From: DATIKM01 sp035477595
GTDB lineage: Bacteria; Armatimonadota; Chthonomonadetes; Chthonomonadales; CAJBBX01
DNA length: 36,867 bases
Reading direction: 5' to 3'
Assembly (NCBI GenBank): GCA_035477595.1
Contig: DATIKM010000095.1
Location: 1-36,867 of the forward strand
The notes below the pieces were generated by a model. It made no database searches. It was not told the origin of the DNA and saw nothing but the letters and a program-made list of their open reading frames with translations. Of this stretch, positions 25,921 to 34,810 are shown piece after piece; position 1 is the stretch's first letter; the number at the start of each line of letters is the position of its first letter. The translations under genes and the position numbers were made by a program.

Positions 25921-27105
25921 ATGCTCCTCGTTCTGCTCTGTCCTCTGCTGACCATCGCCCCGCTCCAGGCGGGGGTGCAGGAGGTTGCCCCACGCCAGGA
26001 CGTCGAGGTCGTGGAGCGCGCCCGTAAGCTCGAGCAACTGATCGGCGATCGCGACTTCCAGACCGGCCAGCCCACGCGCAACCGCACTGCCGAGCGATAC
26101 GGCCTGGACAGGACGGACCTCGGCGTGCCCTTCCGGCACCGCGGTCGCACCTACCTGCTCTTCGGGGACACCCACGGCGTCCGTACGATCGACCTCGACG
26201 CGATCGCGTGGACCGATGACCGCGACCCGGAGGACGGTCTGCGCCTCAGCTTCGTGACGGAGCCGGACGGCAAGTACCGCCCGGTGACGATCCCCGGCAT
26301 CTCGCAAGGGGCATTCGAGGTGCCGATGGAGGGCATCAGCATCCGCGGCCGGATGTACGTGTACCACACCACGGGCCACGCGCCGCCGGTGGTGATGGGC
26401 CGCTCGGTGCTCGCCGTGTCGGAAGACGACGGCGTGACATTCCGGCTACTGCACGAGGTCTCGCGCCAGCACTTCATCAACGTGAGCGTGGTGAGCGTGG
26501 ACGCGCGCCAGTGGCGCGGGCTGCCCTGGCGCAGTGGGCGCGCGCTGGTCATCCTGGGCTCGGGTCAGTACCGGCACAGCGCGCTCCGGCTGGCGGTCCA
26601 GCGCGAAGCGGACATCGAGCGGCCGGGCACGATGCGCTTCTTCGCCGGCCGCGGGCCAGGCGGCGAGCCCCTCTGGAGCGACCGCGAAGGCGACGCCGTG
26701 GCGCTCTTCCCGGAGGACCAGGCCGGCGAGATCTCCCTGTCGTGGAACCGGTTCCTCGGCCGCTGGGTGTTGCTCTACAACTCCCTGCAGCCCCTGCGCG
26801 GCATCGTACTGCGCACCGCGGAGCGGCCATGGGGCCCGTGGTCGCCGGCACAGCTCATCTTCGAGCCGTGGGCCGACCGCGGCTACGGCCACTTCATGCA
26901 TGTACCGCCCGCCTATGGCGGCAGGGACCGAGTGCACGACCCCAACCGTGAGGGTCAGTGGGGTGGCGAGTACGGGCCCTACCAGTTCCGGGAGATGGCG
27001 CGCGGGAGGCGCGGGGAGAGCACGATCTACTTCACGCTCTCCACGTGGAACCCGTACACCGTGGTGCTGATGCGCGCGCGCCTGAGGCTCGCCGGCGGGC
27101 GATGA
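25921..27105 (+). CDS. Secreted DUF4185 protein (GH183-like candidate)
   Basis: The protein has 394 residues from ATG 25921, with AAGGG 6 nt upstream. The N-terminal MLLVLLCPLLTIAPLQAG is a signal peptide. The DUF4185 layout is seen: RTYLLFGDTHGVR (FGDT at 81-84) in the first strand, then MYVYHTTGHAPPVVMGRSV, SLSWNRFLGRWVLLYNS and PWGPWSPAQLIFEP, a propeller-like set of strands. Part of DUF4185 was assigned to GH183 endo-D-arabinanases; whether this protein belongs to that branch cannot be judged from sequence alone. The gene begins 68 bp after the ABC exporter. Its neighbours on both sides include GH172-like and GH43 genes in the wider locus. Confidence 0.7.
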   Translation: MLLVLLCPLLTIAPLQAGVQEVAPRQDVEVVERARKLEQLIGDRDFQTGQPTRNRTAERYGLDRTDLGVPFRHRGRTYLLFGDTHGVRTIDLDAIAWTDDRDPEDGLRLSFVTEPDGKYRPVTIPGISQGAFEVPMEGISIRGRMYVYHTTGHAPPVVMGRSVLAVSEDDGVTFRLLHEVSRQHFINVSVVSVDARQWRGLPWRSGRALVILGSGQYRHSALRLAVQREADIERPGTMRFFAGRGPGGEPLWSDREGDAVALFPEDQAGEISLSWNRFLGRWVLLYNSLQPLRGIVLRTAERPWGPWSPAQLIFEPWADRGYGHFMHVPPAYGGRDRVHDPNREGQWGGEYGPYQFREMARGRRGESTIYFTLSTWNPYTVVLMRARLRLAGGR

Positions 27106-27207
27106 CGGAGCGGACGCGCGTCGCGGCAAGCGAGCTGGCTGCGTGCTGACCGACCTCACGGGGATGCGGCGCGGCGGCTGGATCACTCCGGCGGCCGCGC
27201 CACGAGG

Positions 27208-27558
27208 TCAGGGGCGCCGTCCCGCCGGTCCGTCCTTCCAGAAGGACGCGTGCCTGTGCGCCCCGTCGCGGAACCCGTTCGCGAAGCGGGAGTCGATGAC
27301 GACGATTCTGGCGCGCCCCTCGGTGCCCTTCTGCGGCGCGGGTATCCGGTAGGTGTGGGTGACGGGTGGCGCGTTCGCGGAGGAGCCTGTCCCTGGATAG
27401 TTGCCGGCATGCATCGTCCAGGGACCTTCCCTGGCTGGCGCCACCCACAGTGCTGGCGCCACGGCGCAGTGCGCGCCCACCGTGCCGGACTCCGAGCCGT
27501 CGTCGGAGCCCGTCACGGTGATCTGGACGACGTCGCCGGGGCGGATCATCTCCGGCAT
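27208..27558 (-). CDS. Hypothetical protein, start uncertain, possibly 5'-truncated
   Basis: The ORF has 116 residues from ATG 27558. The sequence looks like real protein: MIRPGDVVQITVTGSDDGSE, VAPALWVAPAREGPW, and ARIVVIDSRFANGFRDG, suggesting a beta-rich domain. No family is recognised. The frame continues upstream for 19 more codons (IRLKCTWSG) to a TGA at 27616-27618 with no usual start codon and no signal peptide, so the N-terminus may be missing or the gene may be a remnant. No Shine-Dalgarno precedes ATG 27558. It lies just downstream of the isomerase gene on the same strand. Confidence 0.4.
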   Translation of the reverse strand: MPEMIRPGDVVQITVTGSDDGSESGTVGAHCAVAPALWVAPAREGPWTMHAGNYPGTGSSANAPPVTHTYRIPAPQKGTEGRARIVVIDSRFANGFRDGAHRHASFWKDGPAGRRP

Positions 27559-27645
27559 GCCGGACCAGGTGCACTTCAGGCGGATGCGGCGGCCCTGGTT
27601 GTTGCTTCCCCCTCGTCACGCGGCTCTCTGCACGCGACGCGGCGA

Positions 27646-28473
27646 CTACAGCCCGGCCTTGCTCCAGCACGCCCGCAGCGCGTCGGCCGCCCAGGTGGCC
27701 GGGCTGCCGAAAGGCTCGGGCGTCACCGGGCCGTCGTAGCCGATCTGCTGGAGCGCCCGGAGGAAGCTCGCGGTGTCTATGACGCCGGTCGCGCCGGGCA
27801 GGCAACGCTGGTTGTCGATGTGCTTCTCCAGGGGCACGCCGGGGGGCGCGTCGCTCACGTGAACGTACACCACCTGCTCCGGCCAGAGCGCGAGCAGGTG
27901 GTCCACCGTGGCGCCGGACGTGTACCAGTGCCAGCAGTCAAGGAGCAGGCCCAGGTTCGGGCCCATCTCCGCGCCCATCGCCAGCATGTCGCCCATGGTA
28001 TAGATGAACGGGTAGCGCTGGCTGTCCCGCAGGGTCTTGGGCCCGATGAACTCCAGCCCGAGCCGGCAGTCGTGGGCCGCCAGGACCTCGGCGACTGGCT
28101 TGAGCCGCTCTATGTGGAAGCGCCGGTTCTCCTCGAGCGCGCGGTCGTTGGAGCAGGGCATGATCCAGGTCATGGTGCGCCCGCAGCCGATGGCGTTCGC
28201 GGCCGCGGCGAGCCGAGGGAGCTCGTCCAGACCCTTGCGCCACGCTTCGTCCGTCCCGCGCCAATCGGTGGGCAGGCCCCAGCCAGCCGGCTTCACGCCC
28301 TCCGAGTCGAACATCGCGCGGACGGCATCGGCGCCCTGCTCGTCGATGAGTTTCGCCACCTCGTGGACACCGAACTCCACGCCGCCGTACCCCGCGGTCT
28401 TCGCCAGCCGAATGGCGTCCGCAAGGCCCTTCACCTGCATGCCGAGTGCGCCCGGGCTCAGCGCCGTGAACAT
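27646..28473 (-). CDS. Sugar-phosphate isomerase/epimerase-like TIM-barrel protein
   Basis: The protein has 275 residues from ATG 28473, behind CAGGAGG. It belongs to the AP-endonuclease-2/xylose-isomerase-like barrel. Metal ligands are visible: E141 (LGLEFIGPK), D179 (LLDCWHW), H205 (YVHVSD) and E253 (TPEPFG). Substrates of the family include myo-inositol derivatives, hydroxypyruvate and ketoses. There is no signal peptide, so it is cytoplasmic. It is divergent from smpB, and a large inverted repeat lies between them. Confidence 0.85.
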   Translation of the reverse strand: MFTALSPGALGMQVKGLADAIRLAKTAGYGGVEFGVHEVAKLIDEQGADAVRAMFDSEGVKPAGWGLPTDWRGTDEAWRKGLDELPRLAAAANAIGCGRTMTWIMPCSNDRALEENRRFHIERLKPVAEVLAAHDCRLGLEFIGPKTLRDSQRYPFIYTMGDMLAMGAEMGPNLGLLLDCWHWYTSGATVDHLLALWPEQVVYVHVSDAPPGVPLEKHIDNQRCLPGATGVIDTASFLRALQQIGYDGPVTPEPFGSPATWAADALRACWSKAGL

Positions 28474-28649
28474 TCCGCTTCCTCCTGCGGGCCGCGCCTT
28501 CGAGCGGCGGGCCGCCTCCTGTGGGCGCCGGGGGCGCGCGCACCCTCCGGCGGACCGATGGTTCGCGCGCGCGCGGCGCAACTCCTGCCCGCGCGGTCCG
28601 AGGTAGCAGCTCAGGCTGTGTGAGAGTGACGTTGGTGTCCTGGTCTTCG

Positions 28650-28711
28650 GGCCCCGCATGCGGTGCGCGGCGCGCACGGGGGCGATAGCGAAACGCGCCG
28701 CACGCGGGGCC
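28650..28711. repeat. Long imperfect inverted repeat in the isomerase-smpB gap
   Basis: The outer arms GGCCCCGC (28650-28657) and GCGGGGCC (28704-28711) pair perfectly, and GTGCG-CG-GCGCG pairs inside with CGCGCCGCAC apart from a 2-bp bulge. It sits 45 bp upstream of the smpB -10. It could be an operator, a transcript hairpin on either strand, or a protein-binding site. Confidence 0.5.
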
Positions 28712-28754
28712 GTAGTTGTCCTTAGGGGCGCCGGATCGCGCGCCCGGGCGCGCT

Positions 28755-28762
28755 GGTATAAT
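28755..28762 (+). promoter_or_regulatory. Extended -10 of smpB, leaderless transcript
   Basis: TGGTATAAT, a perfect TATAAT with the TGn extension, ends 6 nt before the GTG start at 28769. Transcription would then begin at or next to the start codon. No Shine-Dalgarno precedes the GTG. No -35 is seen at standard spacing. Confidence 0.65.
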
Positions 28763-28768
28763 CGCCGC

Positions 28769-29263
28769 GTGAAGAAGACAAAGGCGGACAACCAGCCGGC
28801 GCAGGACCCGAACGCGAAGCGCCCCGTCGCGTCGAACCGCCGGGCGCGCCATGAGTACCACATCACGGACACCTACGACGCCGGCATCGCGCTGGTCGGC
28901 ACCGAAGTGAAGTCTGTGCGCCTGGGCCGTGTGAATCTTCAGGACGCGTTCGCGAAGGTGGAGAGCGGCGAGGTGTGGCTGCACAACATGCACGTCGCGC
29001 CCTACGACCAGGGCTCGCACTGGAACGTGGACCCGCGCCGCAAGCGGAAGCTGCTCCTACACCGTCACGAGATCGAACGGCTGCGCGGCCAGATGGAGCA
29101 GAAGGGCTACGCCCTGGTCCCGCTGGGGGTGTATCTGCAGCGCGGCTACGCGAAGGTAGAGCTCGGCCTGGGCCAGGGCAAGAAGCTCTACGACAAGCGG
29201 CAGGACATCGCACGGCGAGACGCCGAGCGCGAGCAGCGACGGGAGATGAGCACGCGCGGCTAG
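28769..29263 (+). CDS. smpB: SsrA-binding protein SmpB
   Basis: The protein has 164 residues, typical of SmpB. The start is GTG 28769, reading VKKTKADNQPAQDP; the upstream ATG in the same frame is in the promoter region and would add a non-SmpB stretch. Family motifs are clear: ITDTYDAGIALVGTEVKS, RVNLQDAF, NPRRKRKLLLH-like (VDPRRKRKLLLHRHEI), and LGLGQGKKLYDKRQDIA near the C-terminus. It binds tmRNA and brings it to stalled ribosomes for trans-translation. ssrA is not in the window. It appears to be the first gene of a run with the zinc-ribbon gene (24 bp downstream) and a sugar isomerase. Confidence 0.96.
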   Translation: MKKTKADNQPAQDPNAKRPVASNRRARHEYHITDTYDAGIALVGTEVKSVRLGRVNLQDAFAKVESGEVWLHNMHVAPYDQGSHWNVDPRRKRKLLLHRHEIERLRGQMEQKGYALVPLGVYLQRGYAKVELGLGQGKKLYDKRQDIARRDAEREQRREMSTRG

Positions 29264-29287
29264 GTGCGGCGCCCCAGGGAGGACGCG

Positions 29288-30082
29288 ATGGAAACGCTCG
29301 CCGGAGCCCTGCTCGTCGTTCTCGCCTTCATCATCGCGTCGTTCCCGGCCATCCGCCTGCTGAGCTGGTGGAGCGACGGCGTCATCGAGGGCGGCCATGC
29401 CATCGTCGCCGTGTCCTTCTACATCGCGCTCATCGCCGCGATGCACGGCTCCCCCACGGGCGTGCGCGTCCTTATCCTGCTTCTCATCGCTGGCTCTGCC
29501 GTCGCGATGCCCGTCCTCGCGCGCGCCGCCGACCGTTCGACGAACCGCGCTCTGGACGACGATCGGCTTGCCGCCTTTGTGCGCGTCCTAGAGACCAGGC
29601 CCGAGGATGCCGCTGCGCGCCTGGCTGTGGCGGACGAGCTGGCGAAGCGCGGCGACTACGCCCAGGCGATCGAGCACGGCGAGTGGGTGCTTCGGCAGCA
29701 TCCTCGTCTCAGCTCCACGGTGAGCATGCGCGTCGATAGCTGGAGGCGCCAGATCGCGCATAGCGCGCTGCCGGCCCTAACCTTCTGCCACCACTGCCAC
29801 GCCGAGAACCGGGCAGACGCGCTCGCCTGCACATCGTGCGGCGCGGAGTACGGCTCGACAGCGGGGCTCCTCCAGCGGATCGCGCAGGAGGGCGGGCCGA
29901 AGGCCGTCCTGCGCGCCTGGCTAGTTCTGGCGGGCGCCCTCACGTTTGTGTCGTTCTTCCTGATGCTGCTGCCGGGCCTGCCCATCGTCGTCTCCGCTGC
30001 CGTCATCGCCGCCACCGCCATCGTCGCCGCGTGGCTCTTCCTCCGATGGGTGGGCGGCGATCTGGGCCGGCCGGCCGACTAG
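29288..30082 (+). CDS. Membrane protein with TPR-like segment and zinc ribbon
   Basis: The protein has 264 residues from ATG 29288, behind AGGGAGG. The parts in order are three N-terminal membrane segments (~5-23, ~37-53, ~60-78), a helical TPR-like stretch (about 92-140, RLAVADELAKRGDYAQAIEHG), a zinc ribbon with C167-HH-C170 and C181-TS-C184, and two C-terminal membrane segments (~208-228 and ~232-254). The zinc ribbon faces the same side as the TPR-like part, probably the cytoplasm. No named family is recognised. It lies 24 bp after smpB and 10 bp before the next gene, so it is likely in the same operon. Confidence 0.75.
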   Translation: METLAGALLVVLAFIIASFPAIRLLSWWSDGVIEGGHAIVAVSFYIALIAAMHGSPTGVRVLILLLIAGSAVAMPVLARAADRSTNRALDDDRLAAFVRVLETRPEDAAARLAVADELAKRGDYAQAIEHGEWVLRQHPRLSSTVSMRVDSWRRQIAHSALPALTFCHHCHAENRADALACTSCGAEYGSTAGLLQRIAQEGGPKAVLRAWLVLAGALTFVSFFLMLLPGLPIVVSAAVIAATAIVAAWLFLRWVGGDLGRPAD

Positions 30083-30092
30083 GACCAACGCG

Positions 30093-30932
30093 ATGGAGGC
30101 GCGACCTGCGGTGAACCTCATCTTCTTCACGAAGAACCTGAGCGGGCGGGAGATGCCCGCCGTCGTCGATACGCTGCACGCCATGGGCGCCGACGGCGCG
30201 GACCTCGCGGTGCGGCCCGGCTACGCCGTGGAGCCCGCCAACGCCCGCGAGCGGCTTCCGGACGCCGTACGGCTGCTGCGCGAGGCGGGTCTGGAAACGC
30301 CGCTCTGCAGCGCGCCGACGGACCTCACGGATCCCGCGGCGCCGATGGCCGAGGGGCTGGTCGCGGCGTGCCACGACGCCGGCGTGCCCAACCTGAAGAT
30401 CGGGTACTGGGAGTTCCGGCCCGGCGACTACGACGAGCAGCTCGCCGCCGCTCGCCGGCAGGTGGAGGGCTGGGCGAAGCTCGCCGACCGCTTCGGCGTG
30501 CGCATCTGCCTGCACACGCACAGCGGGGCGTGCCTGGGCTGCAACGCCTCGGCCATGGCGCCCCTCGCAGCCGGGACCGACCCGCGGCACATCGGCGTCT
30601 ACCTGGACATGGGGCACCTCGCCATCTGCGGCGAGCCGCCCGGCATGGCGTGCGCGATCGCCGGCAGGAGCCTGGCGCTCATGGCGGCAAAGGACCCCCT
30701 GTGGGTGCGCACAGAGAACGGACGAGGGGCGAGCGCTCGGTTCGTGCCCATCGGCGAGGGAATCGTCGACTGGCGCGCGTGGTTCCGGGCGCTCAAGCAG
30801 GCGCAGTACCGCGGCCCGATCAGCGTGCACGCGGAGTTCGATGCGCCCACGCCGCAGCATGTGCTGGAGCGGACCGGGCGCGACATCGCGTGGCTGCGCC
30901 AACTTGCGCGGGAGGTGGAGGCGGAAGGCTGA
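30093..30932 (+). CDS. Sugar-phosphate isomerase/epimerase-like TIM-barrel protein
   Basis: The protein has 279 residues from ATG 30093, with AGGA overlapping the previous stop. It is a second AP-endonuclease-2-type barrel. Candidate metal ligands and catalytic residues are H141/H143 in LHTHSGACLG, D172 in YLDMGH, and E248 in ISVHAEF. The typical VPIGEG and DWRAWFRAL motifs follow the barrel order. Its motifs differ from the isomerase gene at 27.6-28.5 kb, so it probably uses a different substrate. It sits at the end of the smpB operon and before a bidirectional-type hairpin. Confidence 0.8.
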   Translation: MEARPAVNLIFFTKNLSGREMPAVVDTLHAMGADGADLAVRPGYAVEPANARERLPDAVRLLREAGLETPLCSAPTDLTDPAAPMAEGLVAACHDAGVPNLKIGYWEFRPGDYDEQLAAARRQVEGWAKLADRFGVRICLHTHSGACLGCNASAMAPLAAGTDPRHIGVYLDMGHLAICGEPPGMACAIAGRSLALMAAKDPLWVRTENGRGASARFVPIGEGIVDWRAWFRALKQAQYRGPISVHAEFDAPTPQHVLERTGRDIAWLRQLAREVEAEG

Positions 30933-30957
30933 GCGGGAGGGCGTACCCGCGATGGAA

Positions 30958-30986
30958 ATGGCCCCGGACGCTCCGCCCGGGGCCAT
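30958..30986. terminator. Perfect 10-bp hairpin between convergent genes
   Basis: ATGGCCCCGG / CCGGGGCCAT around a 9-nt loop, 25 bp after the isomerase stop and 24 bp before the end of the convergent zinc-ribbon gene. It is followed by CATAGATTC, not a U-tract. Confidence 0.65.
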
Positions 30987-31010
30987 CATAGATTCAGGGA
31001 GCGGTTCGGT

Positions 31011-31334
31011 TCAGGGCTTCCCGTCGCCGGAGTCCGGCTTGCGGCCCAGCCTCGCCAGCTCGTAATGGAAGCCTGCCATCTCTTCCACGGTGATGGCGCC
31101 CATCTTACCGAAGCGCCTGCGCTCGTCGTCCGTCAGCTCCGTCACATCGTCGCGGAGGATGCCCTCTTCCCATTCCTCCTGCTTGATGAAGTGCTCCCCA
31201 AGCTTCTTGCACCGCGAACACCGGAACCGGATGTACACGAAGCTTGGCCCGAAGTGGCGCATCAGATAGCCCTGCTGCATCACATCCCTGGAGAAGAGCC
31301 GCTGGCCGCAGTTGCAGCGGAGCGTCGCCTTCAT
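31011..31334 (-). CDS. Small zinc-ribbon protein
   Basis: The protein has 107 residues from ATG 31334, behind GGAGGTG. The N-terminal half carries C7-N-C9 (CNCGQRLFSRD) and C39-SR-C42 (CSRCKKLGEHF), a probable zinc ribbon. The C-terminal half is helical and charged, with LTDDERRRFGKMGAITVEEMA. No function can be named. It may bind RNA, DNA or protein. It has its own promoter (extended -10 TGGTACAAT) facing away from the DUF5989 gene. Confidence 0.75.
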   Translation of the reverse strand: MKATLRCNCGQRLFSRDVMQQGYLMRHFGPSFVYIRFRCSRCKKLGEHFIKQEEWEEGILRDDVTELTDDERRRFGKMGAITVEEMAGFHYELARLGRKPDSGDGKP

Positions 31335-31409
31335 GCGCTAAGCACCTCCCGAAGGCCTCGCTTCACGGCACCCTCCGGCGGGCCGGAAGGCCCCGCGATG
31401 CGCTGGTTC

Positions 31410-31418
31410 ATTGTACCA
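31410..31418 (-). promoter_or_regulatory. Extended -10 of the zinc-ribbon gene with repeated CAATGAACC
   Basis: Minus-strand TGGTACAAT gives a start near 31403 and a leader of about 70 nt. The 9-mer GGTTCATTG occurs at 31405-31413 (overlapping the -10) and again at 31435-31443, 30 bp apart, about three helical turns. This suggests an operator pair. Confidence 0.5.
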
Positions 31419-31632
31419 CGACGGCGGCGCACGGGGTTCATTGCGTGACGCCGGCGCGAGAGCGCCCGGGGACGCCGTGCCGCCCGCCGCGCTGTCGCCT
31501 GGCCTGCCGCGCGCCCGGGCGCGGCTGAGTTCGCAGGGCTCCGGGAATGCGGTGGCTTGGGGCATAATGGTCTGGCGAAGCGGCGCGCCGGGCGCCGATG
31601 CCGCATCGCTGGATGCCGCACGGGGGAGCCCC

Positions 31633-31803
31633 ATGGGCTGGCTGGGCAATAGGATCGCCATCGTTGGGGAGCTGTTCGGTTTCCTGCGCCGGCGCAAGCT
31701 CTGGTGGCTGATCCCCATGATGGCGGTGGTCATCGTCTTCGGAACGCTCGTCGCGCTGGCGGGCTCGTCCCCGGCGGCGCCGTTCATCTACACGCTCTTC
31801 TGA
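31633..31803 (+). CDS. DUF5989 micro-membrane protein
   Basis: The protein has 56 residues from ATG 31633, behind GGGGGAG. It reads MGWLGNRIAIVGELFGFL, then RRRKLWWLIPMM, a single membrane helix (about 24-46) and the ending APFIYTLF. This is the full DUF5989 pattern: an amphipathic N-terminus, KWW at the membrane border, and a conserved APFIYTLF end. Members are often found near SxtJ-like and carbamoyltransferase genes, none of which is here. The frame is open further upstream, but that part is not protein-like. A CATAAT -10-like hexamer lies at 31563-31568. Confidence 0.85.
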   Translation: MGWLGNRIAIVGELFGFLRRRKLWWLIPMMAVVIVFGTLVALAGSSPAAPFIYTLF

Positions 31804-31920
31804 TCGCCTCCCCGACCTCCACGGGCTTCCTCCTTCACCCCGCCTGACCGGCTGCCGGACAGCCATTCGGTGGCCGCGAGGCCGAGCGCAAGCCCCGCCG
31901 CGTGTGATACACCGCGCAGG

Positions 31921-31955
31921 ATTCGGCGGGAGGCACGCAGGATCTGGCGCCGAAT
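31921..31955 (+). promoter_or_regulatory. Inverted repeat in the hsdM leader or promoter
   Basis: ATTCGGCG (31921-31928) and CGCCGAAT (31948-31955) form a perfect 8-bp inverted repeat with a 19-bp spacer. It lies between a GATACA -10-like hexamer (31908-31913) and the hsdM start at 31979. It could be an operator controlling the restriction-modification locus or a leader hairpin. Confidence 0.4.
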
Positions 31956-31978
31956 GTGGGCAGCGGGGAGGCGGGGGC

Positions 31979-33728
<1,750 letters not shown>

Positions 33729-33739
<11 letters not shown>

Positions 33740-34020
33740 CGAACAACTGCAAGGGAAGCGCGAGGGGATCCTGCGCATTGCCGGCCACTACGGAGCCCGC
33801 AACCTGCGCGTCTTCGGTTCGCTGGCACGCGGCGAAGCCGACGCCCGGAGCGACGTGGATTTCTTGGTCGAGATGGAGCCTGGACGCAGCCTGTTCGACC
33901 TGGGGGGGTCTTCAGTACGAGTTGGAGCGCCTGCTGGGCCGCCCGGTGGACGTCGTGACCGAGCGCGGGCTCAAGGCGCGGATTCGGGACCGGGTGCTCC
34001 ACGAGGCGGTGCCGCTGTGA
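33729..34020 (+). pseudogene. mntA: Frameshifted MntA-type nucleotidyltransferase (antitoxin), copy 1
   Basis: The start ATG 33729 overlaps the hsdM stop. The first ~58 residues (MAGDEQLQGKREGILRIAGH, then FGSLARGEADARSDVDFLV with the GS-x10-D-x-D motif) match the intact copy at 34806 almost base for base. At 33902-33908 the run after TGTTCGACCT has seven G where the intact copy has six, so the C-terminal part (LQYELERLLGRPVDVVTERG to the end VLHEAVPL) lies in the +1 frame. Either the gene is inactive, the base count is a sequencing error, or the run is slippage-prone. MntA proteins AMPylate and neutralise the HEPN toxin HepT. Confidence 0.85.
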
Positions 34021-34097
34021 GAGACCCCAAGGAGCGGTTGCGCGACATGCTCGAGGCGGCTGCGGCAATCCTCTGCACCGAGGGAGCACGATCTTGA
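34017..34097 (+). pseudogene. hepT: Truncated HepT remnant, copy 1
   Basis: The GTG at 34017 and the following ~17 codons (VRDPKERLRDMLEA) match the start of the intact hepT at 35093. After about 34065 similarity stops and the frame closes at 34097 after 26 codons, without the RX4HXY nuclease motif. The second TA module appears to have been joined here. Confidence 0.75.
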
Positions 34098-34402
34098 TTC
34101 GTGACATCGAAGAGCGCCGGGCCGAGCTGGAAGCCCTCTGTCGCCGCCTTGGGGTGCGCCGCCTGGAGGTCTTTGGTTCTGCAGCCACGGGTGAGTTCTG
34201 GCAGGAAGCCAGGGACCTGGATTTCCTGGTGGAGTTCGAACGGCCGACCGACCCAGGCTATGCCGACCTGTACTTCGGGCTGCTGGAAGCCCTGGAGGCG
34301 CTCTTCGGGCGGCAGGTGGACCTGGTCGTCGCCTCCGCCATCAAGAACCCCCATTTCCGCGAGTCGATCAGCGAGACCAGGACGTTGCTCTATGCGGCGT
34401 GA
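34094..34402 (+). CDS. mntA: MntA-type minimal nucleotidyltransferase, antitoxin of module 2
   Basis: The protein has 102 residues from TTG 34094, with GGGAG 9 nt upstream and a 4-bp overlap with the remnant's stop. The nucleotidyltransferase motif is VFGSAATGEF: G28-S29, D41 and D43 in RDLDFLVEFE, and a third Asp, D76, in RQVDLVVA. This is a minimal MNT domain that transfers AMP to the partner HepT tyrosine. It is distinct in sequence from the nucleotidyltransferase of modules 1 and 3. The stop overlaps the hepT start by 11 bp. Confidence 0.8.
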   Translation: MIRDIEERRAELEALCRRLGVRRLEVFGSAATGEFWQEARDLDFLVEFERPTDPGYADLYFGLLEALEALFGRQVDLVVASAIKNPHFRESISETRTLLYAA

Positions 34403-34733
34403 GGCGAAGAAGTACCTCTATGACATCCAGCAGGCCGCGGAGCTCATCGCCGGCTTCACGCAGGGGAAGACTCTCGCAGAGCATGAGGGAGACGCCATGC
34501 TGCGTTCCGCCGTGGAGCGCCAGTTCGGGATCATCGGCGAGGCCCTGGCGCAGTTGGCCCGTCTGAACGAGCCGCTGGCGGAGGGCATCACCGAGTACCG
34601 CCGCATGATCGCCTTCCGCAACATCCTGATCCACGGCTACGCGGAGATAGACCACCGCATCGTCTGGGACATTGTCCAATCCAAGCTGCCCACGCTGCGC
34701 CGCGAGGTGGCGGCCCTGCTGGAGGAGAAGTAG
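34392..34733 (+). CDS. hepT: HepT-family HEPN toxin, module 2
   Basis: The protein has 113 residues from ATG 34392. The fold is an all-helical HEPN domain. The RNase-type motif R76-NILI-H81-G-Y83 (RX4HXY) is intact, so it is a candidate RNA-cleaving toxin whose tyrosine is the target of AMP transfer by MntA. The start overlaps the nucleotidyltransferase gene by 11 bp, so production is coupled. Module 2 sequences differ from those of module 3, implying independent acquisition. Confidence 0.85.
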   Translation: MRREAKKYLYDIQQAAELIAGFTQGKTLAEHEGDAMLRSAVERQFGIIGEALAQLARLNEPLAEGITEYRRMIAFRNILIHGYAEIDHRIVWDIVQSKLPTLRREVAALLEEK

Positions 34734-34770
34734 GCATGGTGAGCATGGCCAGCGAGGTCCAGAGGCATGG

Positions 34771-34810
34771 TGCCGCCATCGCCGCCAACCTGAAGGAGCT
34801 TGGGTATGGC
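34771..34810 (+). repeat. Coupling repeat 2
   Basis: A copy of the hsdM 3' end: the 40 bp match copy 1 except for three positions, with GAAGGAGCT then GGGTATGG. Its ATG (34806) is the start of the next mntA. The hsdM coding sequence before it is absent: only the last ~13 codons are present. Confidence 0.85.

Noticed and set aside
27102..27149. 15-codon ORF overlapping the DUF4185 stop
   Set aside because: Too short, without homology or a ribosome-binding site of its own.
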